Of a stretch of DNA of 64,000 nucleotides, positions 8,402-17,417 are shown in pieces. This stretch comes from Solobacterium sp. (GTDB taxonomy: Bacteria; Bacillota_I; Bacilli_A; Erysipelotrichales; Erysipelotrichaceae): the NCBI GenBank assembly GCA_017432325.1, contig JAFRJJ010000069.1:23033-87032 (forward strand), in the 5' to 3' direction. Below the pieces are notes generated by a model. It worked only from the letters and a program-made list of their open reading frames with translations, was not told where the DNA came from and ran no database searches. Positions within the stretch are counted from its first letter, which is position 1; every line of letters starts with the position of its first letter. The position numbers and the translations under genes are program-made.

Positions 8402-9418
8402 AAACGCATACGCAGACTGATCAGACAGGCAGTCATGATGGTGATCATTTGTACGGCAGCACTGTTTGCTGTATTTGCCATGAGTCCCCAGACCGGGAAA
8501 GTGATCATTGAACTGGCCGGTCTTCTGACAAAGAAAACAGAAAACACAGCTGTATCGGAAACTGCTGAGGCAGCTGGGCAGGAAGAAAAGCCATCGGAGC
8601 CTGTACAGGTCGATGAATTCGATGAACTGTATTATCCGTATTACGGTCTGCTGAGCGATGAGCAGAAACTGGTCTATCAGCAGGCATACAGGGAACTTCT
8701 ATTGATGGATGCTGAGATCGAACCGGAAGTCACCGTCTCCGAGGAAGAGGTATCGGAAGCCGCCATGGCACTGCTGTATGACCATCCGGAACTTTTCTGG
8801 CTGGATACAGCATTCAGTTATCAGTACACGGAAGATCATGTATGCACAAAGCTCATCATGGAGTTCAACAATACCGCAGAGCATATTGAAGAAGCGAAGA
8901 AACTGTTTGATCAGAGCGCGGATGCCATTATCAAAGAAGCCCTGAGCTGTTCAGGGGACTATGAAAAAGAGAAATATGTGCATGACGCGCTGCTGGACCT
9001 GGCAGGCTATGATACGGAAGCTTCCCTGAACCAGAGCGCATTCAGCGCGCTGGTATCACGTACAACAGTCTGCGCAGGCTATGCAAGGGCATTCCAGTAC
9101 CTCATGACACGGCTGGGAATTCCCTGTTACTATGTCACCGGATACGCGGAAGGTGAGCATGCATGGAATACCGTCATGCTGGACGGGGAGTTCTATAATG
9201 TCGATCTGACATGGGATGAGGGTTCCCTGACCGGATACGATTATTTCAATGTGCCGGACTCCCGTTTCCTTGAAACGCATCAAAGGACCGGCAGATCGCT
9301 GAAACTGCCCGCGTGCAACGGAACCGCGTATGCGTCTTTGCAGGACAGCATCAGGATCCCGGATATCTTCAGAAACCATGATATCCCCGAAGACGGGTTC
9401 AAACCGGGCGGGCACTGA
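8399..9418 (+). CDS. Membrane-anchored transglutaminase-like cysteine protease-fold protein
   Basis: Extracytoplasmic protein of 339 residues with an N-terminal basic stretch and hydrophobic helix (QAVMMVIICTAALFAVFAM), a short Glu-rich linker and a C-terminal transglutaminase-like core. The expected triad is visible: Cys in T-T-V-C-A-G-Y-A, His in G-E-H-A-W-N and Asp in N-V-D-L-T-W-D. Such proteins are often peptidases or cross-linkers at the cell surface; the substrate cannot be predicted. An upstream in-frame TTG (8381) exists, but the ATG is favoured because it begins the signal-anchor and sits exactly six bases after a -10 box. Confidence 0.85.
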   Translation: MKRIRRLIRQAVMMVIICTAALFAVFAMSPQTGKVIIELAGLLTKKTENTAVSETAEAAGQEEKPSEPVQVDEFDELYYPYYGLLSDEQKLVYQQAYRELLLMDAEIEPEVTVSEEEVSEAAMALLYDHPELFWLDTAFSYQYTEDHVCTKLIMEFNNTAEHIEEAKKLFDQSADAIIKEALSCSGDYEKEKYVHDALLDLAGYDTEASLNQSAFSALVSRTTVCAGYARAFQYLMTRLGIPCYYVTGYAEGEHAWNTVMLDGEFYNVDLTWDEGSLTGYDYFNVPDSRFLETHQRTGRSLKLPACNGTAYASLQDSIRIPDIFRNHDIPEDGFKPGGH

Positions 9419-9438
9419 ACATCAACGAGAATATTACG

Positions 9439-9466
9439 GGTCCGTGAAGGATCTTATTCACGGTCC
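9439..9466 (+). other. Hairpin between 8399 gene and flavin reductase gene
   Basis: GGTCCGTGAA / TTCACGGTCC with a central T-T mismatch and 8-base loop. It lacks a T tract, so it may be a weak terminator or leader element of the next gene. Confidence 0.5.
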
Positions 9467-9496
9467 TGCAGATATTGAATACAGGAGGAACCGCAG

Positions 9497-11548
9497 ATGA
9501 AACAGGAACTGCAGCCTTTATTTACACCATGGAAGATTGGATCATGCGAGATCAAAAACAGGATCGTTCTGACTTCAATGGGAGGAACAAATCTGCTCGG
9601 ATGGATGGAAAAACATCATTTTGACCGGGCAGGCGCAGACTTCATCCTTGAAGCCGCAAGGAACAATGCCGGACTGGTCCTGCCCGGATGTCAGCCTGTC
9701 AGGAATCCGATGTTCGGTGAATGGCTTTATGAAAACGAAAAGATGTACGACGATCTGGCAGAATGGATGCCGGAATTCCACAAAACAGGAGCTAAACTCT
9801 TTGTGCAGCTGACTGCCGGTTTCGGAAGATCCTTTACTGTTTCTTCCATGATGGAAAAACTGTATAAGAATCCCGCTTTGAGAAAGATATCAAAGCCTGT
9901 CATGGACCTTGACAGGATCTGTGCTTCCGCTTCCCCGTCGCCCAACAGATGGAGCGATGTCATACCTTCCAGGGAAATGACCAGGGAGGAGATCCATGAA
10001 TATGTCGACGCATTTGCAAGATGCGCCGTACTGCTGAAAAAGGCAGGGGTTGACGGGGTGGAGATCCATGCTGTGCATGAAGGATACCTGCTTGACCAGT
10101 TCACGCTGAAATACGTCAATCACAGGACTGACGAATACGGTGGATCATTTGAAAACCGTTACCGATTTCCTGCTGAGATCGTGTGCGCGGTCAAGGCAGC
10201 CTGCGGTGATGATTTCCCCGTATCCCTGCGCTACAGTGTCGTGTCGAAAACCAAGGATTTCCGCAAAGGAGCTCTGCCTGGCGAGATATATACAGAAGCA
10301 GGCAGGGATATGGAAGAAAGCATTCTTGCGGCACGTTTCCTGAAAGAAACGGGATATGACATGCTGAACTGTGACAACGGCACTTATGACGCATGGTACT
10401 GGGCACATCCGCCTGTCTATATGCCGGAGAACTGCAATCTGGAGGATGTCGAATATCTGCGTCAGAATGTCGATATTCCGGTCGTCTGCGCAGGCAGACT
10501 TGATCCGTACAAAGCTGCCGAAGAGATCCGGCAGGGAAGGATCGATGGTGCCGGCTTTGCCAGGCCGTTCCTGGCAGATACGCAGTGGGTCACCAAACTG
10601 ATGGAAGGAAGGGAAGCGGATATCCGTCCCTGCATCCTCTGCCACAACGGATGCTTCAACATGGCGCACTACAAAGGTGTTCCGAATGATCAGGATCTGT
10701 ATGATTCACTTCATCTGGCAAGATGCGCGGTCAACGCGGAAACGATGCAGAAAGAAAAACACTTCATCAGAAAGACGAAGCATCCGAAAAAGGTGATCAT
10801 CATCGGCGGCGGGATCGGCGGTATGGAGACGGCCCGTGTGCTGAAGCTGCGCGGCCATGAACCTGTGATCTATGAAAAGTCCGATGTGCTTGGCGGAACG
10901 TTTATTCCCGCTTCCGCAGAATCCTATAAAGGCAAGCTGCGTGACCTGCTGGAATGGTACCGCAGACAGATGCGTGAACTGAATATTGAGGTGCACCTGA
11001 ACGAACGGATCGGCAGTGCCGATGAATTCAAAGGGCAGGAGATCGTCATCGCAACAGGTGCCGTACCGCGTCTTTTGCGGAGTGTTCCGGGATATGAAAA
11101 GATGATCGAAGCGTGTGATTATCTAAACGGTCAGGCAACAGGCGACCGGGCAGCTGTGATCGGCGGCGGACTGACGGGATGCGAGATCGCTTATGAACTT
11201 GCGCTGCAGGAACATCATCCTATCATCATTGAAATGAAGGATGATCTGATCTCCCAGAAAGGAGTCTGCCTGGCAAACAGTTCTTACCTGAGGGAATGGT
11301 TTGCACTGCATGAGATACCCGTATATCTGGAGACGACACTGAAGGAAGTAAAAGATGACATGATCGTCTGTGAGAAAAACGGTAAAGAGTTCACGATCAG
11401 CTGTGACAGCGTGATCAGCTGTGCAGGCTATCTTCCTTCACCGCTTGCAAAGCCTTCTCAGCATATCCATACGGTCGGGGACTGCAGATCGGTCGGAAAC
11501 CTGAGAACGGTCATCTGGAACGCGTATGAAACGGCAATGAGGATCTGA
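9497..11548 (+). CDS. Old-yellow-enzyme / 2-enoate reductase type flavin Fe-S oxidoreductase
   Basis: Two-module reductase of 683 residues of the 2,4-dienoyl-CoA reductase / enoate reductase / BaiCD-BaiH group. Residues 1-370 form the OYE TIM barrel with H-A-V-H-E-G-Y-L-L-D-Q-F (191-202) and the E-Y-G-G-S-x-E-N-R-x-R-F signature. Cys379, Cys382, Cys386 and Cys410 are spaced to hold a [4Fe-4S] cluster. The rest is a pyridine nucleotide-disulfide oxidoreductase fold with two Rossmann motifs (GGGIGG near 436, GGGLTG near 557). It is expected to reduce a C=C bond conjugated to a carbonyl using NAD(P)H under anaerobic conditions. The substrate (enoate, steroid, bile acid or flavonoid) cannot be decided and no pathway genes adjoin it. 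RBS AGGAGG is present. Confidence 0.9.
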   Translation: MKQELQPLFTPWKIGSCEIKNRIVLTSMGGTNLLGWMEKHHFDRAGADFILEAARNNAGLVLPGCQPVRNPMFGEWLYENEKMYDDLAEWMPEFHKTGAKLFVQLTAGFGRSFTVSSMMEKLYKNPALRKISKPVMDLDRICASASPSPNRWSDVIPSREMTREEIHEYVDAFARCAVLLKKAGVDGVEIHAVHEGYLLDQFTLKYVNHRTDEYGGSFENRYRFPAEIVCAVKAACGDDFPVSLRYSVVSKTKDFRKGALPGEIYTEAGRDMEESILAARFLKETGYDMLNCDNGTYDAWYWAHPPVYMPENCNLEDVEYLRQNVDIPVVCAGRLDPYKAAEEIRQGRIDGAGFARPFLADTQWVTKLMEGREADIRPCILCHNGCFNMAHYKGVPNDQDLYDSLHLARCAVNAETMQKEKHFIRKTKHPKKVIIIGGGIGGMETARVLKLRGHEPVIYEKSDVLGGTFIPASAESYKGKLRDLLEWYRRQMRELNIEVHLNERIGSADEFKGQEIVIATGAVPRLLRSVPGYEKMIEACDYLNGQATGDRAAVIGGGLTGCEIAYELALQEHHPIIIEMKDDLISQKGVCLANSSYLREWFALHEIPVYLETTLKEVKDDMIVCEKNGKEFTISCDSVISCAGYLPSPLAKPSQHIHTVGDCRSVGNLRTVIWNAYETAMRI

Positions 11549-11631
11549 TAAGTCTGCAGATTCTCATATCGGCATTGAAGGGTCATGAACATGCAGGAAA
11601 GAGAAAATCGAATGAATGACAACTGCATTCA

Positions 11632-11660
11632 TTGACACTTCAGCAGTTTGATTTTATAGT
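11632..11660 (+). promoter_or_regulatory. Strong sigma-A promoter
   Basis: TTGACA (11632-11637), 17-base spacer, TATAGT (11655-11660). It drives the TerD-like gene through a roughly 120-base leader. Confidence 0.8.
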
Positions 11661-11698
11661 TCAATTACGGAAACATTTCTTGTGATTCCGCAGTAAAC

Positions 11699-11764
11699 AA
11701 TGCGGACGGATTCAGGTCATCCTTTTATTCCTGATAAATCGACCTGAGATAGTCCGCATTTTTC
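11699..11764 (+). promoter_or_regulatory. Structured 5' leader / possible attenuator
   Basis: Outer stem AATGCGGAC (11699-11707) / GTCCGCATT (11752-11760) encloses an inner stem TCAGGTC (11712-11718) / GACCTGA (11741-11747). Four T follow (11758-11763 is TTTTT with the stem end), so it could terminate transcription before the RBS at 11776. No known riboswitch consensus was recognised. Confidence 0.55.
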
Positions 11765-11786
11765 TGACCGGAAATGGAGGTGCACT

Positions 11787-13868
11787 ATGTCTGATGCATT
11801 CCGAAAAATGGTATTTACAGAACTGCGCAGGGTCATCATCCCGCTGAACAGGGATATCCTGAGCGATGAGTCCATGCAGAGAGCACTTACGATGAACATG
11901 AATCTCAGCACGCAGTACGGTTATATGTTCGGACCGAAGGATCTGATCCTGATTGCCCGGAACGATGCCGCTGAGGAAGTTTTTGCCATGGTCTCAGGCA
12001 TGATCAGTGAAGTAAAAGCGCCTCCGATGTATCCGGATTTTCCTTCCCAGGTGATGGCGATGGATGAAGCGCAGTTCCGCTTCCATCAGATGATGCACTA
12101 TTTCTCGACATACGGGGTAGAATTCCTCTTTGATACGAAGGTTGCGAGAGGATGGCTTCCGGATGAAAAAGAAGGCATCACGGGTACGGAAAAGGTCAGG
12201 GAAGACGAGCATCTCTTTGCGGCAAGAGTACTGAATCTGCTGGATGAAAAGGATGCATATCTGTCTGTTTACAGCATGATCATCTCAAAGCGTGAGCGCA
12301 TGACCGAACCGGAAAAAGCACTGGTGTCTGAATGCGTGCAGCATCTGGAACCTGAACAGATCAAGGAGATCACGGTGCCGTTCAAGGAAAACCTGAACAT
12401 CGTATTTGCGGTCATGATGGATACCCTCAAGGGCAGTGAAAGACTGGAAGCCATGCGGGCTGTCTGCCAGAACAGCGGAGACGTGTTCAAAGTTCTCAGA
12501 TACTATCTTGAACAGCATGAATACCATCTGACGACCAGCCAGAAGCGTACAGGCGTCAGACTGCTTGAGTCTTATCCGATCGGTGATTTCAAGGGAAACC
12601 TGATCCTGTCAAACGCGAAGCGGGAAGAAACGCTGGTCGTTCTGCAGTTCCTGGACTACAACAGGTTTTCCAAAAGTGAAGCCCATAAAAAGGCCGTATC
12701 AATGCTGAGGGGCGACGAACTGCGTTCCTGGGAATCCAGACTGAAAGCAGCGCTGTCGGAGTCGCCTGATGCCGGACTGCTGGTGGCTTCCGAGCGTCCC
12801 GGCAGCCTGCTGAGATTCGTATCGATGCTGATAAAAGCAGGCGTTGATCCGGAGAAGATTAAGGCTGAGCTTCTGAAATACGCAGACCGTCTGTCGACCC
12901 AGACGCTTGTCAGGGTCAGCACATATTTCTCAAACGGCGCATGCGGGTTCTTTGAAAACAAAATCTACGCAAATGCATGGAAAGATTTTGATACGGATCT
13001 GCTCGATGGGATCTTCATTGAAGTGCTGAAAAAGAACCTGTCCTGCAAGCAGACACCAATAAGAGGGAAACGCATATACCTGGAGGATACAGGCTATGAT
13101 CTGGACCGTTCCGTGATCCAGACAAATGACAAGTCCGAAGAAGGCGGATATATCAGGTCAGGCCTGACCATGAAGGTACCAGCAAAAGGAAGGATCATCC
13201 GTTTGTTTACATACTGGAATGATAAAGAACGCACGGATATCGACCTGCACGGATACGGCGTCAGGAATGACGGAACGACCGTAGAGATCGGATGGCTGGA
13301 AGATTTCCGTTCCGAAGGCGGCGCGATCGTCTATTCAGGTGATATTACGCATTCCGACGCGGCGGAATTTATTGACGTGGATCTGGAAAATGCGAAACAG
13401 GACGGGATCCGAAGTGTTTTATTCACGCTTCACTCCTACACAAACAAAACATTCAAAGAGATCGAAGAAGTCCTGGTCGGCATCATGGCAGTATCGGAAA
13501 TCGGTGAAGAAACAGACGTGAAGCTGTACACACCCGCAAACTGCTTCTTCTCACATGAACTCATGTCCGGGACTGTCGGCATTACCTACGGCTTCCTGAA
13601 CATCGAGGATATGGAAGTGACATTTGTCGGCAAGACAAGCGCGAGCTGGATGGGCGGCCTGACACCAAAATACGCGACCGCGGACGGCCTGCCGTTATTT
13701 ACCGTCAGGTCCTATGTCAGTCTGCTGGCGGAAAGCCAGTCGGCAGCACTGACCGAAAATAAAGAGGATGCGGATATCATCCTGCGCCTTGACAAGGGTA
13801 CGGAAGAACGTGAGATCTCCCTGATCGATGAGAATTACTGGATGGATCTGCCGTCAGTACAGGAATAA
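11787..13868 (+). CDS. TerD-like domain protein with long helical N-terminal region
   Basis: The 693-residue product appears to combine a long, mainly helical N-terminal part (1-440) with a C-terminal beta-rich module. The segment near 460-570 (R-I-I-R-L-F-T-Y-W-N-D, V-Y-S-G-D-I-T-H, F-I-D-V-D-L-E-N, V-L-F-T-L-H-S-Y) resembles the TerD-like part of large MXAN_6230/SCO0854-type proteins. TerD domains bind calcium and occur in stress and toxic-oxyanion resistance loci. No other ter gene is nearby, so the role here is unknown. GGAGG lies 8 bases before the ATG. It has its own promoter, structured leader and terminator, a monocistronic arrangement. Confidence 0.75.
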   Translation: MSDAFRKMVFTELRRVIIPLNRDILSDESMQRALTMNMNLSTQYGYMFGPKDLILIARNDAAEEVFAMVSGMISEVKAPPMYPDFPSQVMAMDEAQFRFHQMMHYFSTYGVEFLFDTKVARGWLPDEKEGITGTEKVREDEHLFAARVLNLLDEKDAYLSVYSMIISKRERMTEPEKALVSECVQHLEPEQIKEITVPFKENLNIVFAVMMDTLKGSERLEAMRAVCQNSGDVFKVLRYYLEQHEYHLTTSQKRTGVRLLESYPIGDFKGNLILSNAKREETLVVLQFLDYNRFSKSEAHKKAVSMLRGDELRSWESRLKAALSESPDAGLLVASERPGSLLRFVSMLIKAGVDPEKIKAELLKYADRLSTQTLVRVSTYFSNGACGFFENKIYANAWKDFDTDLLDGIFIEVLKKNLSCKQTPIRGKRIYLEDTGYDLDRSVIQTNDKSEEGGYIRSGLTMKVPAKGRIIRLFTYWNDKERTDIDLHGYGVRNDGTTVEIGWLEDFRSEGGAIVYSGDITHSDAAEFIDVDLENAKQDGIRSVLFTLHSYTNKTFKEIEEVLVGIMAVSEIGEETDVKLYTPANCFFSHELMSGTVGITYGFLNIEDMEVTFVGKTSASWMGGLTPKYATADGLPLFTVRSYVSLLAESQSAALTENKEDADIILRLDKGTEEREISLIDENYWMDLPSVQE

Positions 13869-13886
13869 CAACGTTATCGGAACATG

Positions 13887-13916
13887 CCGGAGCAGCCTGC
13901 TGCTTCGGTTTTCTTC
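13887..13916 (+). terminator. Terminator after TerD-like gene
   Basis: CCGGAGCAG / CTGCTTCGG (one G-U pair), then TTTTCTT. Confidence 0.85.
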
Positions 13917-13924
13917 TGCATTTC

Positions 13925-13932
13925 TGTATAAT
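13925..13932 (+). promoter_or_regulatory. pyrC -10 element
   Basis: TG directly followed by TATAAT (13927-13932); the -35 is poor (TTCGGT, 13904-13909, 17-base spacing). Confidence 0.55.
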
Positions 13933-13958
13933 AAAAACAATGAGGAGGAATTGAAGGT

Positions 13959-15221
13959 ATGCTGCTGATCAAAAACGCGCGGGTAGTTGACCCGGCCACG
14001 AATACGGATGCGGTGATGGACATACTGATCGATCAGGGAATGATCATAGAGACCGGCGACGGGATCGAAAAAGACTGTGAAGTGATCGATGCGTCGGGAC
14101 TGACCGCTGCTCCGGGTCTGATGGATGCACACGTGCATTTCAGGGATCCCGGACAGACATGGAAAGAAGACATCATCACAGGATGCGAAGCCGCCAAAAA
14201 AGGCGGGTTCACGACTGTCGTGTGCATGGCAAATACCGTTCCTCCGGTCGATAATGTGGAAACATTGCAGTACATCCTGAATAAAGCAGGATCAACCGGT
14301 ATCCGTCTTTTGCAGACAGTCAACGTGACAAAAGGAATGAAGGGGAAGGAACTCGTTGATATGGAGGCGCTGGCAAAGGCCGGCGCGTCAGGATTTACCG
14401 ATGACGGTATTCCGATCATGGATGAAAAGATCCTCCTGGAAGCGCTCAGAAAGGCGAAAGAACTGGATCTTCCGGTATCGCTCCACGAGGAGGACCCGCT
14501 GTTCATCGATCAGCCCGGCGTCAACAAAGGCAGGGTATCGGAGCAGCTGAATTACGGCGGCGCATGGAATACGGCAGAGGACATCATGACTGCCAGGGAC
14601 GGCGTGCTTGCCCTGCATACCGGGGCTTCTGTATGCATCCAGCATATTTCCTCAGCCAATGCCGTAGAACTTGTCAGGACATTCAAAAAGCTGGGAGCGG
14701 ACATCCATGCTGAGGCGACGCCGCATCATTTCACGCTGACAGAGGAAGCTGTCCTGAAGTACGGCACACGCGCCAGAATGAATCCGCCGGTCAGGACAGA
14801 ACATGACAGGCAGATGATCATCGAAGGGCTCAAAGACGGTACGATCGACATGATCGTCACAGACCACGCTCCCCACAGCAAAGAGGAGAAAGATAAGCCC
14901 CTGGAACAGGCGCCCAGCGGCATCACCGGACTGGAAACATCACTGGGACTGGGGATCCGTTCCCTGGTGGAACCCGGTCATATCACGCTGATGAAGCTGA
15001 TGGAACTGATGTCCAAAAATCCTGCTGAATTCTACCGGCTCCGTCCAAACAGCATCTCTCCGGGATATCCGGCGGATATCGTGCTGTTCGGCGAACATGA
15101 GATGTGGACGGTGGATCATTACGCGTCCAGATCGGAAAACTCACCGTTTACCGGATGGGAACTGCCGGGCAGGATCCATTACACGATCTGTGCCGGCAGG
15201 ATCGTATATCAGGCTGAATAA
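13959..15221 (+). CDS. pyrC: Dihydroorotase
   Basis: Interconverts carbamoyl-aspartate and dihydroorotate in pyrimidine synthesis. The 420-residue product is of the class I (long) type: D-A-H-V-H-F-R-D-P-G metal motif near residue 57, an H-E-E region, H-I-S-S-A-N, and T-D-H-A-P-H with the catalytic Asp near 305. RBS GAGGAGG lies upstream. Other pyr genes are not in the window, so it is a stand-alone unit ending in a terminator shared with the convergent SDR gene. Confidence 0.96.
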   Translation: MLLIKNARVVDPATNTDAVMDILIDQGMIIETGDGIEKDCEVIDASGLTAAPGLMDAHVHFRDPGQTWKEDIITGCEAAKKGGFTTVVCMANTVPPVDNVETLQYILNKAGSTGIRLLQTVNVTKGMKGKELVDMEALAKAGASGFTDDGIPIMDEKILLEALRKAKELDLPVSLHEEDPLFIDQPGVNKGRVSEQLNYGGAWNTAEDIMTARDGVLALHTGASVCIQHISSANAVELVRTFKKLGADIHAEATPHHFTLTEEAVLKYGTRARMNPPVRTEHDRQMIIEGLKDGTIDMIVTDHAPHSKEEKDKPLEQAPSGITGLETSLGLGIRSLVEPGHITLMKLMELMSKNPAEFYRLRPNSISPGYPADIVLFGEHEMWTVDHYASRSENSPFTGWELPGRIHYTICAGRIVYQAE

Positions 15222-15223
15222 CA

Positions 15224-15270
15224 AAAAGGCCTCGCTGACACATTGATTACAATGCCCAGTGAGACCTTTT
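15224..15270. terminator. Bidirectional terminator between pyrC and SDR gene
   Basis: AAAAGGCCTCGCTG pairs imperfectly with CAGTGAGACCTTTT; A and T runs flank both sides, so it can serve both convergent genes. Confidence 0.8.
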
Positions 15271-15287
15271 CATATGTTCATTGCGGA

Positions 15288-16112
15288 TCAGAAGTCTGTG
15301 CTCTGGGAATCGGCAGCGAACTTCCTGGCTTCTTCGATCCTTCCTTCAGCTGTGGAAACAACTGCTTTGACAGCGTCGGAACCGAGCAGCAGGCGGAAGG
15401 GTGCTTCTTCCGCATATGCCATTCTGTAGACAAGCTCTCCGGCTTTCATCGGATCACCGGGCTGCTGTCTCTTGTTAACGGCATTTGCGTTCTTCCATGT
15501 GGAATCCTTATAAGCTTCGACCTTCAGAGGAGCGCTCTTCAGCGCTTCATCATAGAAGTGTGTACGGAAGGAACCCGGTTCGATGACCATGACGCGGATC
15601 CCGAGGGGTTTGAGTTCCTTGCACAGGCCGTCTGTGAGCAGGTCAAGCGCAGCCTTGGAGGATGCGTAATAGCCGGAACCGATCGCGGAACGCTCAGCAG
15701 CGATGCTGGTCGTGTTCATGATCACGCCTGCGCCTTTTTCCCTCAGGATGGGCAGAACTTCCTTGATCATGTTGACTGGTCCGAAGAGATTCGTCGTGAA
15801 GAGTTCCTGGATCGCTTCATCTTCACCTTCTTCAACGGAAGAACGGTAACCGTGACCGGCATTATTGATCAGAACATCGATCGTTCCGAATTTTTCAACT
15901 GTTTTTGCGACAACTTCCTTCATGCCTGCTCTGTCTGACATATCCAGAGTGACCGGAAGACATGTCTCAGGATAATCGTTTGCGATGCCTTCGAGTTTTG
16001 CTAATGATCTGGCGGTAATGACAGCGTTGTCACCGTGTGAAAGGACAGCTCTTGCAATTCCTTCACCGATTCCGCCGGCTGACGCGCCGGTAATGATCCA
16101 TGTTTTTGTCAT
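15288..16112 (-). CDS. Short-chain dehydrogenase/reductase (SDR), MerR-regulated
   Basis: NAD(P)-dependent oxidoreductase of 274 residues. Cofactor motif T-G-A-S-A-G-G-I-G-E-G lies at 8-18, N-N-A-G-H-G near 88, and the active-site S...Y-Y-A-S-S-K-A tetrad is present. The extended C-terminus (residues 190-274) is seen in classical SDRs of the ketoreductase/retinol dehydrogenase type. Substrate unknown. Start chosen at the ATG with GGAGGTG 7 bases upstream; longer in-frame extensions run into the operator and lack an RBS. It is transcribed divergently from the adjacent MerR regulator through a 19-bp-spacer promoter. Confidence 0.93.
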   Translation of the reverse strand: MTKTWIITGASAGGIGEGIARAVLSHGDNAVITARSLAKLEGIANDYPETCLPVTLDMSDRAGMKEVVAKTVEKFGTIDVLINNAGHGYRSSVEEGEDEAIQELFTTNLFGPVNMIKEVLPILREKGAGVIMNTTSIAAERSAIGSGYYASSKAALDLLTDGLCKELKPLGIRVMVIEPGSFRTHFYDEALKSAPLKVEAYKDSTWKNANAVNKRQQPGDPMKAGELVYRMAYAEEAPFRLLLGSDAVKAVVSTAEGRIEEARKFAADSQSTDF

Positions 16113-16151
16113 ATTCAACACCTCCGTAAACATGTTTTTATCTGCATTTAT

Positions 16152-16182
16152 ATAGTAATATTTAAAGTGAACTTTAAGTAAA
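16152..16182 (-). promoter_or_regulatory. MerR-type promoter-operator of SDR gene
   Basis: On the minus strand: TTTACT (-35, 16182-16177), a 19-base spacer and TACTAT (-10, 16157-16152). The perfect palindrome TTAAAGT-GA-ACTTTAA (16162-16177) lies within and just beyond the spacer. A 19-bp spacer holding a dyad is the signature of MerR-activated promoters. Confidence 0.85.
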
Positions 16183-16199
16183 GAGGAAATATACAATTT

Positions 16200-16625
16200 A
16201 TGAAAGATTTTTATTCAGTAGGGGAAACAGCGAAGATGTTCGGGATCGCAGCCTCAGCCCTCAGGTACTACGAGAGTGAAGGACTGCTCGAACCGGTACC
16301 GAAAAATGAAAGCGGCCGACGCGTATACGGTCCGAAAGAATTACGCAGGATCCGTTTTATCGTGACGCTGCGTGATGCCGGGATCCCGGTGGAAGGCATC
16401 CGGCAGTATGTTGATCTGTTCTATGCCGGGGCTGAAACGATCCCGGAGCGCAAACAGATCCTCATCGATCATCTGGACAGGCTGAAACAGGAAGCGGAAC
16501 GCCTCAATGAACTGATCTTACAGCTGGAAGAGATGATCGGTTCCTACGAAGATACCTTTATGAAACGTGAGATGGACAGCCGGAAGGCTGATCCGGATTA
16601 CGGAAAAAAGCGGCATGCAGACTAA
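16200..16625 (+). CDS. MerR-family transcriptional regulator
   Basis: DNA-binding regulator of 141 residues. The N-terminal winged helix (Y-S-V-G-E-T-A-K-M-F-G-I, then A-L-R-Y-Y-E-S-E-G-L-L) is classic MerR and is followed by a long dimerisation coiled coil (about 80-120). The C-terminus is short and has no metal-binding Cys cluster, so the effector is probably organic or redox. It lies between two SDR genes whose promoters share one operator type, and is probably their regulator. RBS AGAGGA is 12 bases from the ATG, a long spacing; the start is kept because MerR proteins begin just before this helix. Confidence 0.93.
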   Translation: MKDFYSVGETAKMFGIAASALRYYESEGLLEPVPKNESGRRVYGPKELRRIRFIVTLRDAGIPVEGIRQYVDLFYAGAETIPERKQILIDHLDRLKQEAERLNELILQLEEMIGSYEDTFMKREMDSRKADPDYGKKRHAD

Positions 16626-16626
16626 G

Positions 16627-17391
16627 TCAGAGTTTGACTGGATAGACCGCCGCAAGACCTCTGTCAACGAGCAGTTCGACGCCGTTGACATAGGAAGACT
16701 CATCTGATCCCAGATAAACGGCAGCGTTGGCAACATCCAGCACATTTCCGACCTTTCCTGCAGGGATCAGCGTTGAACGGTATTCCTGTCTTGCTTTTTC
16801 TTCCTCCGGGCTTCTTCCGAGCTCACCGCCCGCAGCAGGGGTGGGAATGATCCCGGGAGCGATCGCGTTGACCCTGATCTTACGGTCCCTGAGTTCGCTC
16901 GTCCATGTGTGAATGAATGACTTCATGGCTGATTTGGCAGCGATATAAAGGCTGAAATCCGGCAGTCCGAGCGATACTATTACGGATGTGTTCATAATGA
17001 ATGTCGTACCTTCACCCATGAGGGGCAGGCATGCCTGTGCTGTATAGTAGGTACCCAGTACATTTGTGCCCATGACACGGTAGAATTCTTTTTCATCGAT
17101 ATCCGTCAGGGATACATAACCGCCGATACCGGCATTGCACATGACGATGTCAACATGTCCCTGTTCTTCCCTGATCTTTTCAGCCACTTTCAGCATGTCT
17201 TCTTTTTTTGTGACGTCAGCCGCCATATAGCCGATGTTTGATCCGATCATGTCAGCAGCTTCCATCAGCTTGTTTTCTCTTCTGCCGGTGATATAAACAT
17301 ATGCGCCTTTTTCGACATAGCGTCTGGCGATCTCAAGACCGATCCCGGTGCCTCCGCCGGTGATCAGCGCGACTTTGTTTATTAATCTCAT
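16627..17391 (-). CDS. Short-chain dehydrogenase/reductase (SDR), second member of MerR regulon
   Basis: NAD(P)-dependent oxidoreductase of 254 residues, a typical classical SDR length. It shows T-G-G-G-T-G-I-G at 10-17, D-V-T near 60, N-A-G-I-G near 88 and Y-I-A-A-K-S-A active-site residues, and ends with a V-N-G-V-E-L-L-V-D-R-G motif. The start has AGGAGG 7 bases upstream. It converges with the MerR gene with one base between stops. It is closer to 3-oxoacyl-ACP reductase-like SDRs than to its neighbour SDR, so the two are not a simple duplication. Confidence 0.93.
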   Translation of the reverse strand: MRLINKVALITGGGTGIGLEIARRYVEKGAYVYITGRRENKLMEAADMIGSNIGYMAADVTKKEDMLKVAEKIREEQGHVDIVMCNAGIGGYVSLTDIDEKEFYRVMGTNVLGTYYTAQACLPLMGEGTTFIMNTSVIVSLGLPDFSLYIAAKSAMKSFIHTWTSELRDRKIRVNAIAPGIIPTPAAGGELGRSPEEEKARQEYRSTLIPAGKVGNVLDVANAAVYLGSDESSYVNGVELLVDRGLAAVYPVKL

Positions 17392-17417
17392 GATACGATC
17401 CTCCTGTCTACATGAAT

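Noticed and set aside
15243..15938. Open frame on the plus strand opposite the SDR gene
   Set aside because: The SDR reading has all catalytic motifs; this frame is its antisense shadow.
16181..16202. Leaderless start for the MerR gene
   Set aside because: The TACAAT lies two bases from the ATG, too close; AGAGGA 12 bases upstream is a better explanation.
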